DNA of 64,000 nucleotides from Microbacterium ginsengisoli (GCF_000956535.1 NZ_JYIY01000080.1:1-64000); one strand, 5' to 3'; shown: positions 8,631 through 17,750, counted from the first letter of the stretch. Notes: a model not told the origin generated them from the letters alone. Made by a program: numbers and translations.

Positions 8631-10171
8631 CCCACTACCCCTACATCGTCGTGGGCGCGGGGACGTCCGGATCGATCGTCGCCCGCCGACTCGCCGACGC
8701 CGGCAAGCGGGTGCTGATCGTCGAGGCGGGCCCCTCCAACTGCACCGAGCTCGTGCAGGACCTCAGTCACATCCCCGACCTCTGGCACACCGAGCGTGAC
8801 TGGGACTACTACACGGCACCGCAGGCGCACGCGGCGGGCCGCCGCATCCATCTGCCGCGCGGGCGGGTGCTCGGCGGGTCCCATTCGCTGAACGCCGCGA
8901 TCTGGGTGCGCTGCCTGCCGTCTGACTTCGATGGCTGGGCGGCAGACGGATGCCCCGGCTGGGCCTGGGCGGACGTCGAACCGGTCTACCGGCGCATCGA
9001 GGGCTGGCGCGGCGCGCCGGATCCCGCGCGCGGCACCGAGGGGCTGCTCCCGATCGAAGAGAACCAGCCGATGCATCCGATTCAGGAGTCGATCATCGAC
9101 GCCGCCGTGGAGTGGGGGCTCGAGCGCAACCCCGACTACAACTCGGGGTCGATCGAGGGTGTCTCCCGCCAGCAGGTGACGGTCGAAGACGGCGACCGGG
9201 TGAGCACGTGGGACGCCTACGCGCACCCGGCCGTCGCTGCCGGAACGCTCGATGTGCGCACCGGGGTCGTCGTGCGGCGGGTCATCGTGGCGGACGGCCG
9301 TGCCACGGGGCTCGAGATCGAGTTCGACGGTCAGCTCGAGGTTCTGACGGCGGATGAGATCGTGCTGGCCGGGGGAACGTTCGGCTCGGCCGAGGTGCTG
9401 CTGCGCAGCGGCATCGGCCCGGCCGAGCAGCTCGCCGACCACGGCATCCCGCTGGTCGCCGACCTTCCCGTAGGCAAGAATCTTCACGACCACTATCTGG
9501 TGCCCGTCATCTTCGGCACCGAGCGGCCGGTCGAGGCGCCCGCCCCCCATCGCTCGGTCACGCAGAGCCATTGGTTCTGGAAGTCGGATCCCGCCCTCGA
9601 GGTGCCCGACACCCAGCCGATCACGTTCAGCGTGCCGATGCTCGAACCCGACATGTCGTTCGAGGGCACCGGGTTCACGCTCATGGCCGGGCTCGTGACG
9701 ACCCACAGCCGTGGCGAGGTCACGCTCGCCGACGCCGGGGACCCTGCCGGCATCCGCATCGATCCGCACGTGCTGGAAGATCCGCGGGATCTCGCGAGCA
9801 TCCTTGCCAGCGTGCGCCAGTGCCTCGAGGTGGGTGCGCAGCCCGCACTCGCCGACGCGTGGGGGGCGGCGGTCGTCTACCCTGCACCCGGCGCCGGCGA
9901 CGATGCGCTGATCGCCTACATCCGCGAGCACGTCATCACCTACCACCACCAGGTCGGCACGTGCCGGATGGGCTCCGACGACCGTGCCGTGGTCGATCCG
10001 ACGCTGCGCGTGCGCGGCGTCGCCGGTCTCACCGTGGCCGACGCGTCGGTCATCCCGACGGTCACCACCGGCAATACCAACGCTCCGGCCGCAGTCATCG
10101 GCGAGAAGGCGGCAGACTTCCTGCTCGCGTCAGCCGACGCGCCCGTCGCGGTCACCAACGCCGCCGTCTGA
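8627..10171 (+). CDS. GMC-family flavin oxidoreductase (choline dehydrogenase-like)
   Basis: A 514-aa FAD-dependent alcohol oxidase/dehydrogenase. The N-terminal dinucleotide-binding motif is GAGTSGSIVARRLADAG with the following acidic residue in VEAG. The GMC signature 1 region is PRGRVLGGSHSLNAAIWVR. The catalytic His is in YHHQVGTCRMG and the conserved Asn in TTGNTNAPA near the C-terminus. It should oxidise a primary alcohol to the aldehyde, which the next gene's dehydrogenase can take on. No signal peptide is seen, so it works in the cytoplasm on the imported compound. It is coupled to the upstream ATPase gene by overlap. Confidence 0.92.
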   Translation: MTHYPYIVVGAGTSGSIVARRLADAGKRVLIVEAGPSNCTELVQDLSHIPDLWHTERDWDYYTAPQAHAAGRRIHLPRGRVLGGSHSLNAAIWVRCLPSDFDGWAADGCPGWAWADVEPVYRRIEGWRGAPDPARGTEGLLPIEENQPMHPIQESIIDAAVEWGLERNPDYNSGSIEGVSRQQVTVEDGDRVSTWDAYAHPAVAAGTLDVRTGVVVRRVIVADGRATGLEIEFDGQLEVLTADEIVLAGGTFGSAEVLLRSGIGPAEQLADHGIPLVADLPVGKNLHDHYLVPVIFGTERPVEAPAPHRSVTQSHWFWKSDPALEVPDTQPITFSVPMLEPDMSFEGTGFTLMAGLVTTHSRGEVTLADAGDPAGIRIDPHVLEDPRDLASILASVRQCLEVGAQPALADAWGAAVVYPAPGAGDDALIAYIREHVITYHHQVGTCRMGSDDRAVVDPTLRVRGVAGLTVADASVIPTVTTGNTNAPAAVIGEKAADFLLASADAPVAVTNAAV

Positions 10172-10200
10172 GCGCACCCGATCTCGAGGAGATGAGAACG

Positions 10201-11598
10201 ATGAACCCCCTTCTGCAGCGCGTCAGCGTCGACGGCGGACGCCCGATTCCGGATGCCGCGACCGGCGAGACCATCGGCTACGCCCCCGAGCACGTCGTGA
10301 ACGACCTCGAGGCGCTGATCACGAGGGCACGCATCGCGCAGCCGGCATGGGCAGCACTACCCGCCAGCGAGCGCGGCGCGCTGCTGCATGCGGCGGCCGA
10401 GCGGGTCGCGCTCGTCGCGGACGAGCTGGCCGACGCGGTCTCGCGCGAACAGGGCAAGCCGCTCAACGGCATCGGCGCCCGCGTCGAGGTGGGGGCGGTG
10501 CAGGGCTGGCTCCATGTGAACGCCGACCTCGAGGTGGCCCCCGAAGTGCTCGTCGACGACGCCGAGAACTACTCCGAGCTCATCTACAAGCCGGTGGGTC
10601 TCGTCGGCGCGGTGGGTCCGTGGAACTGGCCGCTCATGATCACGATCTGGCAGATCGCCCCGGCGCTGAAGATGGGCAACGCGGTCATCGTGAAGCCGTC
10701 GGAGTACACACCGCTGAGCGTGCTGGCGCTCGTCAGCATCTTGAACGAGGTGCTTCCCGAGGGGGTGCTGCAGGTCATCTCGGGCGGCCGGGCGGTCGGT
10801 GCGGCGCTGACGTCGCACCCCGCCTTCGGGAAGATCATGTTCACCGGTTCGACCGCGACGGGCAAGGCTATCGCCGCGGCATCCGCTCAGAACCTCACTC
10901 GGCTCACGCTCGAACTCGGCGGAAACGACGCCGGCATCGTGCTTCCCGGCACCGATATCGACGCCCACCTCGACGCGCTGTTCTGGGGCGCGTTCATCAA
11001 CACCGGGCAGACGTGCGCCGCGCTCAAACGCCTGTACGTGCATGAGTCGCAGTACGAGCAGGTGCTCGACGCTCTCGCCCGGAAGGCCGCCGCAACCCCG
11101 ATGGGGCGCGGCGTCGACGAGTCGAACGAGCTCGGTCCGCTGCAGAACGCGATGCAGTTCGACATCGTCGCGCGCCTCGTCGACGACGCGCGCGCCCGTG
11201 GACGCCGCATCGTGACGGGCGGCTCGCCCGCGCCACATCTCGGGCGCACGTTCTTCGAGGCGACGATCGTCGGCGATGCTGTCGACGGCGACCCGATCGT
11301 CGACGAGGAGCAGTTCGGGCCGGTGCTGCCGGTGATCCGCTACGACACGGTCGAGTCGGCGATCGCGTCGGCCAATCGACTGGATGCGGCACTCGGCGCG
11401 TCGGTGTGGGGCGACGATCCCGCGCAGACCCGTGAGGTGGCGCTGCGGCTCGAGGCCGGCACCGTGTGGATCAACAAGCACGGCGGGATCCACCCAATGG
11501 TGCCGTTCGGCGGCATCAAGGGATCGGGATACGGCATGGAGTTCGGGTTCGAGGGGCTGAAGTCCGTGGCGGTGCCCGTCGTCATCACGTCGCGATGA
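10201..11598 (+). CDS. NAD(P)-dependent aldehyde dehydrogenase
   Basis: A 465-aa class-3-like ALDH superfamily member. Landmarks are PWNWPLM, KPSEYTPLS, the nucleotide loop FTGSTATGK, the general base Glu238 in LELGGNDAG, the catalytic Cys272 in GQTCAALK, and EEQFGPVLP near residue 370. The ATG at 10201 was chosen because GAGGAG lies about nine bases upstream; an ATG nine bases earlier has no room for a ribosome site. It probably oxidises the aldehyde made by the GMC enzyme. It is overlapped by the SDR gene (ATGA). Confidence 0.93.
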   Translation: MNPLLQRVSVDGGRPIPDAATGETIGYAPEHVVNDLEALITRARIAQPAWAALPASERGALLHAAAERVALVADELADAVSREQGKPLNGIGARVEVGAVQGWLHVNADLEVAPEVLVDDAENYSELIYKPVGLVGAVGPWNWPLMITIWQIAPALKMGNAVIVKPSEYTPLSVLALVSILNEVLPEGVLQVISGGRAVGAALTSHPAFGKIMFTGSTATGKAIAAASAQNLTRLTLELGGNDAGIVLPGTDIDAHLDALFWGAFINTGQTCAALKRLYVHESQYEQVLDALARKAAATPMGRGVDESNELGPLQNAMQFDIVARLVDDARARGRRIVTGGSPAPHLGRTFFEATIVGDAVDGDPIVDEEQFGPVLPVIRYDTVESAIASANRLDAALGASVWGDDPAQTREVALRLEAGTVWINKHGGIHPMVPFGGIKGSGYGMEFGFEGLKSVAVPVVITSR

Positions 11599-12338
11599 GC
11601 GTCATGCGCACCGCTCTGGTCACCGGCGCGGGCCGGGGCATCGGCCGAGCGTGCGCGCTCGCGCTCGCCGAGACGGGGGTGGCGGTGCTGGTGACGGACC
11701 TCGATGGGGATGCCGCGGACGCTGTGCGTGCGGAGATCGCGGATCGGGGCGGCGTGGCGCTGGCCCAGGCGCTCGACACGACCTCGAGCGAGGAGCACGC
11801 GCGCGCCATCGACCTCGTGCGCGCGCACTGGGGCGGGCTGGACGTGGCGGTGAACAACGCCGGGATCACGCAACCGGCGACGGACACGGCGGACATCTCG
11901 CCGGCGCAGTGGCGCCGCGTGCTCGACGTCAACCTCGATGGCGTCTTCTACGGCGTGCGCCTCCAGCTCCCCGCCCTGCTCGAGCGCGGCGGGGGAGTGA
12001 TCGTCACGATCTCCAGCCTCGGCGGTGTGCGGGGGCTCGTCGGGATGTCTCCCTATGCGGCCGCGAAGCACGCGATCAACGGCCTGATGAAGACGGTCGC
12101 ACTCGAGTACGGAAGTCGCGGTGTCCGGGCGTTGGCTGTCGGGCCGGCCTACGTCGCCACCGGTCTCGAGCGCAACCTGCCCGCGGACGTGCAGGCGAGC
12201 CTGCCCGGCCTGCACGCACTCAACCGCATCGGCCAACCGGAGGAGATCGGGGCGGCCGTCGCCTGGCTCGCCAGTCCCGCGGCAAGCCTTATCACGGGGT
12301 CGTACATCCCCGTCGACGGCGGCTACCTGGCGCGCTGA
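11595..12338 (+). CDS. Short-chain dehydrogenase/reductase
   Basis: A 247-aa classical SDR. The cofactor motif TGAGRGIG is at the N-terminus, NNAG around residue 90, the catalytic Ser in VTISSLGG, the YxxxK pair in SPYAAAKHA, and the family end GSYIPVDGGYL. An Asp after the second strand (VTDLDGD) predicts NAD rather than NADP. It is the last gene of the rightward uptake/oxidation operon, coupled by a four-base overlap, and likely oxidises or reduces a keto/hydroxy intermediate. The substrate is unknown. Confidence 0.92.
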   Translation: MSVMRTALVTGAGRGIGRACALALAETGVAVLVTDLDGDAADAVRAEIADRGGVALAQALDTTSSEEHARAIDLVRAHWGGLDVAVNNAGITQPATDTADISPAQWRRVLDVNLDGVFYGVRLQLPALLERGGGVIVTISSLGGVRGLVGMSPYAAAKHAINGLMKTVALEYGSRGVRALAVGPAYVATGLERNLPADVQASLPGLHALNRIGQPEEIGAAVAWLASPAASLITGSYIPVDGGYLAR

Positions 12339-12342
12339 TCGG

Positions 12343-12361
12343 CTGAGCGCCGCCTGCTCAG
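12343..12361. terminator. Hairpin between convergent SDR and TetR genes
   Basis: CTGAGC, a seven-base loop and GCTCAG form a short stem just past the SDR stop and overlap the last codon of the convergent TetR gene. It is weak and lacks a T-run, so this is only a candidate bidirectional terminator. Confidence 0.3.
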
Positions 12362-12915
12362 TCGGCCAGGGCGGCGTCGATGAGGGTTGCCGCCGCGGCG
12401 CGGGCCTGCGCCGCGGCATCCGTCGTTCCGGCGATGGCGGCGGTGGTCTGGGCGCCCTCGGCGAGGATCGCGAGCTGCGGAGCGAGACTCGCCGGGCCGC
12501 CGGCGTCGGCGACGAGCTCGGCGACGTACCGCTGGAAGTCGATCTTGTGCTCGCGCACGGTGCGGGCGACGGCCGGGTTGGCGGCACCGAGCTCGGCGAA
12601 CGCGTTGATGAACCCGCAGCCGCGGAAGTCGGCCTCGTCGAACCAGCCGGCGAGGTAGTCGTAGACCGCGAGCAGCCGCTCGCGCGGGTCGCTGATCGCG
12701 TCGACCGCGCCGGTGACGCCGTCGGTCCACATGCCGTGGCGCTTGTCGAGCACGGCGAGGATCAGGTCGTCCTTCGATGCGAACTCCTTGTAGAGGGCCC
12801 GCAGCGAGACACCGGCGGCGTCGCGCACGGCGTCCATGCCGACCTGGCCGATGCCGCGCGTGTAGAAGAGGCCGTCCGCGGCGTCGACGATGTGCCCCCG
12901 AACCTCATCGCTCAT
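12358..12915 (-). CDS. TetR-family transcriptional repressor
   Basis: A 185-aa regulator with the TetR helix-turn-helix in the first 50 residues (VGMDAVRDAAGVSLRALYKEFASKDDLI) and an all-helical ligand domain with the TetR_C type segment FRGCGFINAFAEL. It is divergent from the esterase gene at 13034. The shared 118-base gap contains two GAGAACG...CGTTCTC palindromes, one between the -35 and -10 of the esterase promoter and one just after the -10. The protein most likely represses the esterase and itself, with release by an ester or acid ligand. Confidence 0.9.
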   Translation of the reverse strand: MSDEVRGHIVDAADGLFYTRGIGQVGMDAVRDAAGVSLRALYKEFASKDDLILAVLDKRHGMWTDGVTGAVDAISDPRERLLAVYDYLAGWFDEADFRGCGFINAFAELGAANPAVARTVREHKIDFQRYVAELVADAGGPASLAPQLAILAEGAQTTAAIAGTTDAAAQARAAAATLIDAALAD

Positions 12916-12928
12916 GAGGGCAGTCTAC

Positions 12929-12988
12929 TTGACAGTGAGAACGAGCGTTCTCTACAGTGGGGATCACGCGATGAGAACGCGCGTTCTC
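12929..12988 (+). promoter_or_regulatory. Esterase promoter with two TetR-type operators
   Basis: A -35 TTGACA (12929-12934) and -10 TACAGT (12953-12958) are separated by 18 bases. Operator 1, GAGAACG-AG-CGTTCTC (12937-12952), fills the spacer. Operator 2, TGAGAACGCGCGTTCTCA (12972-12989), is a perfect 18-base palindrome beginning about 14 bases after the -10. Centres are 36 bases apart. The layout is that of tight repression by the adjacent divergent TetR protein. Confidence 0.8.
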
Positions 12989-13033
12989 ACTCTCTCGACC
13001 CCGAGACGCGCCCCACGAAGGAGACATCGGATC

Positions 13034-14026
13034 ATGGCTGGAAACCCCCACAAGCTCGCCCTCGAGCCCGCCGCGCAGGCGTTCGTCGACGCCACCAGCG
13101 AGCCCCCGTTCCTCTACCAGCTCGCCCCCGCCGACGGTCGCGCCGCCGTGGACGGCGTGCAGGACGAGCCCATCGAGAAGCCCGAGATCGACGAGGAATG
13201 GGTCGAGATCGCCGGCGGACCCTCGGGTTCCGTGAAGGTTCGCATCGTTCGCCCCGCCGGCGCCACCGGTGTGCTGCCGGTCGTGCTCTACACGCACGGC
13301 GCGGGCTGGGTCTTCGGCGACGCGCACACCCACGACCGTCTCGTGCGCGACCTCGCCGTCGGTGCCCGTGCGGCCGTCGTGTTCCCCGAGTACGACCGTT
13401 CGCCCGAGGTGGGCTACCCGCACGCCATCGAGCAGGTCTGGGCGGCCGCGCAGTGGATCGTCTCCGACGGGGCATCCCATGACCTTGATGCCGCCAAGCT
13501 CGCCGTCGCCGGCGACTCGGTCGGCGGCAACATGACCGCCGCGCTCACCCTCCTCGCCAAGCAGCGCGGCGGCGTCTCGCCGGTCGCGCAGGTGCTCTTC
13601 TACCCTGTCACCGACGCCGCGTTCGACACGCCGTCGTACGAGACCTTCGCCGAGGGATACTTCCTCGCCCGCGAAGGCATGCGCTGGTTCTGGGACCAGT
13701 ACACGACGAGCGAGAGCGACCGCGCCCAGATCACCGCGTCGCCGCTGCGCGCCGAGCTGTCAGACCTCGCCGGCCTTCCGCAGGCGCTCGTCATCACGGC
13801 AGAGGCCGATGTGCTGCGCGACGAGGGCGAGGCCTACGCGGCGAAGCTCCGTCAGGCGGGCGTTCCCACGACCGCCGTGCGCTACCAGGGCATCGTGCAC
13901 GACTTCGTCATGGTGAACTCCCTGCACGCCACGCAGGCCGCGACAGCCGCGGTCGCCCAGGCGGTCTGGTTCCTGCGTCAGGCATTCTCTGGCGTAACGC
14001 GGGGAGGTTCCGACGGATCGCAGTAG
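13034..14026 (+). CDS. Alpha/beta-hydrolase esterase, hormone-sensitive-lipase family
   Basis: A 330-aa family IV esterase. The oxyanion motif is HGAGW (a variant of HGGGW). The nucleophile is Ser162 in GDSVGGN, the acid is Asp259 in EADVLRDEG, and the base is His289 in GIVHDF. The start at 13034 follows GAAGGAG. It probably hydrolyses short-chain esters in the cytoplasm, as no signal peptide is present. Two operator palindromes and a consensus-like promoter lie immediately upstream, so expression should be controlled by the divergent TetR regulator. Confidence 0.92.
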   Translation: MAGNPHKLALEPAAQAFVDATSEPPFLYQLAPADGRAAVDGVQDEPIEKPEIDEEWVEIAGGPSGSVKVRIVRPAGATGVLPVVLYTHGAGWVFGDAHTHDRLVRDLAVGARAAVVFPEYDRSPEVGYPHAIEQVWAAAQWIVSDGASHDLDAAKLAVAGDSVGGNMTAALTLLAKQRGGVSPVAQVLFYPVTDAAFDTPSYETFAEGYFLAREGMRWFWDQYTTSESDRAQITASPLRAELSDLAGLPQALVITAEADVLRDEGEAYAAKLRQAGVPTTAVRYQGIVHDFVMVNSLHATQAATAAVAQAVWFLRQAFSGVTRGGSDGSQ

Positions 14027-14078
14027 AGTCGGCGGTGACCAACGGAGGTTTCCGGGCGGGGGGATCGAAGGGGGACGC

Positions 14079-15047
14079 ATGGACACGGTCGTGCTCATCG
14101 CCGTTCTCTTCGTCGTCAGCGCCGTGGTCTTCGCGATCGTCGGAACCTCCTCGACCCGCGCCGCGGGAGCCGCAGCGGATGCGCAGCGGCTCATCCGGGC
14201 GGCCGGCGCAGCCGGCGTCGCCGCCGTCGCGTCGACGCTGCTCTATCTGCTCTACGCGGCCACTCCGGCTCTCACGACACTGATCATCGGAGACGTGGCC
14301 ATGGTCACCGCTCCGGCGCTGATCTGGTTCGCGCTGCCGGCACCGAGAGCGGTGCGCACCGCGCGTGCCGCCGTCTCGGTGGCGTTGCTTCTCACGGTGT
14401 GGATGACGTCGGCCACGGCGCCGGTCGCCACCTCGGTGCTGGTCAAGACGATTGCGCTCGTCGTGATCACGGCCGGGGTGGCGATCGCCGTGCGGCGACG
14501 CGAGATGCGCGGCCGGCCCGGCGCGACGACGCTCTTCGCCACATTCGCGGGGTACGCCCTGTACTCGCTCGTGCGCGTGGTGCTCGGGATCGTCGCCGTC
14601 ACCGGCGCGGCCCCGATCTCGAGCGACCTGTCGACGAACCTCACCAGCCTCGCGGGTGTGGCCGCGGTCATCGGAACGGGCATCGGATGCGTGCGCTTCG
14701 CGCGCACGAACCCCTCCTCGCGGGTCGCGCGGCCGGCGGCGCGGCTCGCCGGTGACGCAACGGCGACCGCGTGGACCGTGCGCGTCGCCGCTCCCGGGTC
14801 GCCCGATGAGCCTCCCCTCGGAGGAGCCGAACTGCTCGGAGCCGTGAGGGACCTGGATGCCGCAGCCACCCCGCACCGGAGCGGCCACGTCGTATTCCGC
14901 TCGACGCTTCCGCCCGACGCCGTGCGCGACATCCTCGTTCAGCGACTGGCACTCGCCGCGCACATCCCGCGCAGCGACGTGGCGAGCAGACTCACGATCG
15001 AGGCCGGGCCGGAGCCCGGCACTGCGGAGGGTTCCGCCCCGGAGTGA
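14079..15047 (+). CDS. Uncharacterised integral membrane protein
   Basis: A 322-aa protein. The first ~215 residues hold about six or seven hydrophobic helices separated by short basic loops (RRREMRGR). The last ~100 residues form a soluble tail with a compact segment (GHVVFRSTLPPDAVRDIL) that may be a small alpha/beta domain. I do not recognise the family. It is codirectional with the next two membrane-protein genes, but each seems to have its own start region. No catalytic motif is visible. Confidence 0.7.
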   Translation: MDTVVLIAVLFVVSAVVFAIVGTSSTRAAGAAADAQRLIRAAGAAGVAAVASTLLYLLYAATPALTTLIIGDVAMVTAPALIWFALPAPRAVRTARAAVSVALLLTVWMTSATAPVATSVLVKTIALVVITAGVAIAVRRREMRGRPGATTLFATFAGYALYSLVRVVLGIVAVTGAAPISSDLSTNLTSLAGVAAVIGTGIGCVRFARTNPSSRVARPAARLAGDATATAWTVRVAAPGSPDEPPLGGAELLGAVRDLDAAATPHRSGHVVFRSTLPPDAVRDILVQRLALAAHIPRSDVASRLTIEAGPEPGTAEGSAPE

Positions 15048-15132
15048 GGCGCGACATCCTCAGTCTCATCTGGGAACCGCGCCGCTACCGTTCGCCGAGG
15101 ACGCGCACGGGGCGCGACGGAAGGGACCTGTC

Positions 15133-15591
15133 ATGAGCGCAGGATCGACGCGTACGGCACCGTTCGGACTCGACCTCCCGATGGGGCGTGCTCAGCCGTC
15201 GGCGGTGCGCACGGTGATCGCGATCGTCGTCGCCGTGGTCGGCTCGATCGCCGCATGCGCCGTGCTCGCCGCGCTCGGGCCGATCGTGTTCCCGCGCACC
15301 GTCGGCTATGAGCACTACGCCTTCGCGGACTACGCCAAGCTCACGACGATCGGCGTGATCGGGGCCGGCATCGGCTGGCCGATCGTGACCCTCTTCTCCA
15401 CCCGCGCCGCGCGGCTCTATCTCTGGCTCGCGATCATCGTGACCGTCGTCTCCTTCGCCCCCGATCTCTGGATCTGGTGGAAGGGTCAGGACGGCCAGGC
15501 GGTGTTCGTGCTGATCGTCATGCACGTGGCCGTCGCGGCGGTCACCTACCCGGCGATGGTCTTCATCGCGCCGCAGCGCCGCCGCGCCTGA
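15133..15591 (+). CDS. Small membrane protein, possibly DUF6069 family
   Basis: A 152-aa protein with four predicted transmembrane helices and short termini. The pattern of KLTTIGVIGAGIGWPIV in helix 2 and SFAPDLW after helix 3 recalls the actinobacterial DUF6069 membrane proteins, whose role is unknown. The start at 15133 follows AAGGGACCTG. It stands alone between an unknown membrane protein and a potassium channel. No function can be assigned. Confidence 0.7.
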   Translation: MSAGSTRTAPFGLDLPMGRAQPSAVRTVIAIVVAVVGSIAACAVLAALGPIVFPRTVGYEHYAFADYAKLTTIGVIGAGIGWPIVTLFSTRAARLYLWLAIIVTVVSFAPDLWIWWKGQDGQAVFVLIVMHVAVAAVTYPAMVFIAPQRRRA

Positions 15592-15629
15592 CGACGCGAG
15601 GTCATCCGCAGGCGCGCGATAATCGCCGC

Positions 15630-16391
15630 ATGTACGGGGAACGGTATGAACGCTGGCGGCGACTGACGGAGTGGCCGCTCACGGCGGGCGGGAGCCTCTT
15701 CCTGCTGCTGTACGCCATCAATGTGCTCGCCCGCCCGACGGGCGGAGTCGCGATCGGTGTCACCGCGTTGCTGGTGGCGACGTGGCTGTTCTTCTTCGTC
15801 GACTACGTCGTGCGACTGGTGCTCGCCGAGCAGCGACGCCGGTGGTTCGTGCGACATCTGCTCGATCTCGCGGTCGTCGTGCTGCCGATGTTCGGCACGC
15901 TGGAGGTCATCCGGTACCTCATGGTATTCGCGCTGATCCAACGGGGCACGGTGTCGATCCTGCGGGGGCGCGTGATCGTGTACGCGGCGGGCACCACGGC
16001 GCTGACGGTGTTCGTGAGCGCGCTCGCCGTGTACGACGTCGAACGCGGAAGCCACGGGCCGATCGTCACGTTCGGCGACGCGATCTGGTGGGCGTGCACG
16101 ACGATCACGTCGGTCGGCTACGGCGACTACTACCCGGTGACGACCACCGGTCGCATCGTGGCGATCGCGCTGATGGTGGGCGGCATCGCGCTCATCGGCG
16201 TCGTGACCGCGACCATCGCCTCGTGGATCATCGAACGCGTGGCGGCGTCCTCTCCCGCACCTCCCGTGCCGGCAGAGCTCGTCGCGCAGCTGCGGGACGA
16301 GATCGCGGCGCTCCGCGCCGAGCGACAGGCGGATGCCTCGGCCGCGCCGCCGTCCGCCGCCGCCGCGCGGGTCGTCGACCCGCCGGCATGA
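15630..16391 (+). CDS. Voltage-gated-type potassium channel
   Basis: A 253-aa ion channel. An N-terminal block of about four helices (residues 20-125) precedes a pore helix and the K+ selectivity filter TSVGYGD around residue 165, then the inner helix (GRIVAIALMVGGIALIGVV). The C-terminal ~50 residues form a likely coiled coil (LVAQLRDEIAALRAE) followed by an Ala/Pro-rich tail. The S4-like helix carries few arginines, so voltage sensing may be weak. The ATG lies six bases after GATAAT, consistent with a leaderless transcript. It is convergent with the LCP gene. Confidence 0.9.
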   Translation: MYGERYERWRRLTEWPLTAGGSLFLLLYAINVLARPTGGVAIGVTALLVATWLFFFVDYVVRLVLAEQRRRWFVRHLLDLAVVVLPMFGTLEVIRYLMVFALIQRGTVSILRGRVIVYAAGTTALTVFVSALAVYDVERGSHGPIVTFGDAIWWACTTITSVGYGDYYPVTTTGRIVAIALMVGGIALIGVVTATIASWIIERVAASSPAPPVPAELVAQLRDEIAALRAERQADASAAPPSAAAARVVDPPA

Positions 16392-16395
16392 GCGG

Positions 16396-17625
16396 TCAGT
16401 TCACGCAGGGGAGCACGCCGGATTCCATGGGCTGCTGCGAGTTCGTGTAAGTCTGCGAGGTCGGCGCCGGAGTGGGCGCGGCGGATGCGGTCGAGCTCGA
16501 CGTCGCCGTGGGCGCGGGGGTCGCTGTGGCGGTGGGCGGGTTGATGAGGTTCTGCACGATGGCGGCGATCTTCGTCTGGTCGACGATGTTGACGCTCTGA
16601 CCGTCGATGGTGCCGAACTTCTCGATCGGGAGGGTCTGGAACGTGATGTTGCCTCCGGCCAGCCGCTGCGCGTCGCTCGCGAGGCTCAGCAGGTCGAATC
16701 CGGAATCGAGTGCGACGTACTGCTTCGCGGTGTCGATGAGCGTCTGCAACGTGCCGAGGTTCGTGAAGGTCTGCGTCTGCTTGAGCTTCAGCGCGAGCGA
16801 GACCATGAACGCCTGCTGGCGACGTGTGCGGTCGAGGTCGGTGAGGAAGACGTTCTTGTACTGCGTATCGCGGCGCTGGCGCACGAAGGCCATCGCCTGC
16901 GAGGCATCCAGCTGCTGCACGCCGGCGGGGAAGTTCGCGCCCGAGTAGTAGTCGGCGGTCGCATGGTTGAGGCAGACGGTGATCGGCTGAACGGCCTGGG
17001 CGACGCGATAGAACGCCGCCATCGTCACCTCGACGAAGTGGTCGATGCGCACCCCGCCGAGGAACTGCGAGACGGTCTGGATCTCTGCTTCGCGGGCGTC
17101 GTCGCGCGCCTGCTGGTAGGCGGTCGCCTTCGGCGTGCCCTTCGCGAGCAACGCGTTGTACGAGGCATCCAGTGTGCGGCCGTAGTCCTCCTTGATCTTG
17201 CCGTGCGTGACGCCGGCGGGCTTGTTCGCGTAGGCCACGTAGTCGTCGCGGGGGATCGATACACCGACCGCGGGGCCGCCTCCGGCGGGGATGTGGATGT
17301 ACATCAGCACGTTGGTGTTGTAGCCGCCGACGCTCTCGTCCTCCGCGTGGATGGCGTTGTAGATGTCCTGCGGGTAGGGGTTGCCATCCTCATCGACGCG
17401 GCTGTCGAGGCCCATCACGAGGATGTTGACCTCGCCGGTGTTCTGCGCGACGCCGCCGTCGGGCATCGAGATGTCCGATCGGTGGATGCCGTTCAGGTCG
17501 GCGAGGGTCATCACGATGCCGACCGCGGCGACGATCACGGCGATCGTGACGACGGCGAGGGCGCTGAAGATGATCCGGCGGCGGATGATCACTCGGCGGG
17601 AGACGGGCTTCGAACGGCGTGACAC
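16396..17625 (-). CDS. LCP-family cell-wall glycopolymer ligase (LytR-CpsA-Psr)
   Basis: A 409-aa protein with one N-terminal transmembrane helix (residues ~15-40) and an extracellular LCP domain. Conserved polar residues appear in VMGLDSRVDEDG, SIPRDDYVAY and LTDLDRTRRQQAF, the Arg/Asp set that binds pyrophosphate of polyprenyl-linked substrates. It should transfer secondary wall polymers to peptidoglycan. The start is GTG at 17625, with no in-frame ATG nearby. The last ~45 residues are a Thr/Ala/Pro/Ser-rich tail, probably a flexible wall-spanning linker, ending in CVN. Confidence 0.92.
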   Translation of the reverse strand: MSRRSKPVSRRVIIRRRIIFSALAVVTIAVIVAAVGIVMTLADLNGIHRSDISMPDGGVAQNTGEVNILVMGLDSRVDEDGNPYPQDIYNAIHAEDESVGGYNTNVLMYIHIPAGGGPAVGVSIPRDDYVAYANKPAGVTHGKIKEDYGRTLDASYNALLAKGTPKATAYQQARDDAREAEIQTVSQFLGGVRIDHFVEVTMAAFYRVAQAVQPITVCLNHATADYYSGANFPAGVQQLDASQAMAFVRQRRDTQYKNVFLTDLDRTRRQQAFMVSLALKLKQTQTFTNLGTLQTLIDTAKQYVALDSGFDLLSLASDAQRLAGGNITFQTLPIEKFGTIDGQSVNIVDQTKIAAIVQNLINPPTATATPAPTATSSSTASAAPTPAPTSQTYTNSQQPMESGVLPCVN

Positions 17626-17703
17626 CGCCTCATCGTGACGGCGTGCGCTTATCTACCGCATGTGAATGTGCTGTCGGGAACCTGGATGCCGCGGCGCGAA
17701 CGC

Positions 17704-17740
17704 CGAACGCCGGGTCGCACCTCGTGCGGCCCGGCGTTCG
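17704..17740. terminator. Strong hairpin downstream of lsr2
   Basis: CGAACGCCGGGTCGCAC and its inverted copy GTGCGGCCCGGCGTTCG pair over 17 bases with one G-T mismatch and a three-base loop. It lies 11 bases after the lsr2 stop on the minus strand and before the LCP gene, so it probably ends lsr2 transcription. No long T-run is present, which is usual for high-GC actinobacteria. Confidence 0.7.
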
Positions 17741-17750
17741 TGGGGTGGAG

